Shown here: in pieces, positions 31,312-31,427 of the stretch
How the letters are laid out: each line of letters opens with the position of its first letter
Position numbering within the stretch: position 1 is the first letter of the stretch
DNA from: SIG480 sp045546975
GTDB lineage: Bacteria > Bacillota > Clostridia > Oscillospirales > JAAYXM01
Assembly: GCA_045546975.1 (NCBI GenBank)
Contig: JAZQDV010000005.1
Location: forward strand, 1-31,427
Reading direction: 5' to 3'
Length of the DNA stretch: 31,427 bases
Position numbers and translations under genes: made by a program
Notes under the pieces: generated by a model
Databases searched by the model: none
What the model was told of the DNA's origin: nothing
The model's input: the letters and a program-made list of their open reading frames with translations, nothing else

Positions 31312-31349
31312 AAAAAAGCTCCCAACCCGTCAGGGTTGCGAGCTTTTTT
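31312..31349. terminator. Terminator of the ATP-grasp/PHP/deacetylase operon
   Basis: AAAAAAGCTC plus CAACCC pairs with GGGTTG plus GAGCTTTTTT around a GTCA loop, with one internal C-C mismatch. A run of six T on the plus strand and of six T on the minus strand makes it bidirectional. The remaining 78 bases of the window show no gene or site I can support. Confidence 0.9.
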
Positions 31350-31427
31350 ATCTTGTTCTGCACTCAAACTTATGATTTTTTGGTGCGAAGCAGTTTTGGG
31401 TTAGATATTTTTCGTCTTAGAGAAATT

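Noticed and set aside
1..31427. tRNA, rRNA, CRISPR array, insertion sequence or prophage
   Set aside because: No cloverleaf-like sequence, regularly spaced repeats, transposase, integrase or phage gene was seen; the largest intergenic gap is about 300 nt.

Overview
The window looks like a chromosomal core region of an anaerobic, spore-forming member of the Bacillota, class Clostridia (gut Oscillospirales-like is my best guess; no rRNA is present to place it better). The evidence is the rpoB-rpoC-L7Ae-rpsL-rpsG-fusA-tuf order typical of Gram-positives, Firmicutes-type S12, a SpoIIID sporulation regulator, a one-chain pyruvate:ferredoxin oxidoreductase, PduL in place of a classical Pta, and AGGAGG ribosome-binding sites with TTGACA/TATAAT promoters. 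No rRNA, tRNA, insertion sequence, prophage or CRISPR array was seen.

Layout. 1-12164 (minus): tuf (cut by the window edge), fusA, rpsG, rpsL, an L7Ae-like K-turn protein, rpoC and rpoB. At least three SigA-type promoters subdivide this block, ahead of rpoB, the L7Ae gene and tuf. 12468-13871 (minus): a queT-like transporter gene and a ZnuA-like zinc lipoprotein gene, ending in a terminator. 14073-15102 (plus): rpsF-ssb-rpsR, divergent from queT and closed by a strong terminator. 15284-18039 (minus): proA without proB, a C_GCAxxG_C_C cysteine-rich protein overlapping spoIIID, a 4-oxalocrotonate tautomerase-like protein and a low-molecular-weight phosphotyrosine phosphatase. 18239-23028 (plus): pduL, a nitroreductase-like flavoprotein and nifJ/PFOR, plausibly one pyruvate to acetyl-CoA to acetyl-phosphate unit. 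23140-24845 (plus): a SAM methyltransferase and a YegS/DgkB-type lipid kinase. 24882-27724 (minus): an NhaC-type antiporter, a HisJ/HisK-type PHP phosphatase and a TraX-like membrane protein. 27874-31233 (plus): an ATP-grasp ligase, a second PHP hydrolase and an atypical NodB-like deacetylase, tightly packed under one promoter and closed by a terminator.

Most of the window is ordinary. The parts worth a second look are: (i) the ATP-grasp/PHP/deacetylase operon, whose joint product I cannot name and whose deacetylase has a Lys where the family's last motif normally has His, no signal peptide and an unassigned C-terminal region; (ii) strong RNA-like stem-loops in ribosomal-protein spacers (S12-S7, L7Ae-S12, upstream of S6) and a pair of perfect stem-loops downstream of proA, one with a GAAA loop; (iii) a 34-bp near-palindrome over the spoIIID leader that would pair with part of its ribosome-binding site; and (iv) queT-znuA lying immediately upstream of rpoB, where rplL is usually found.
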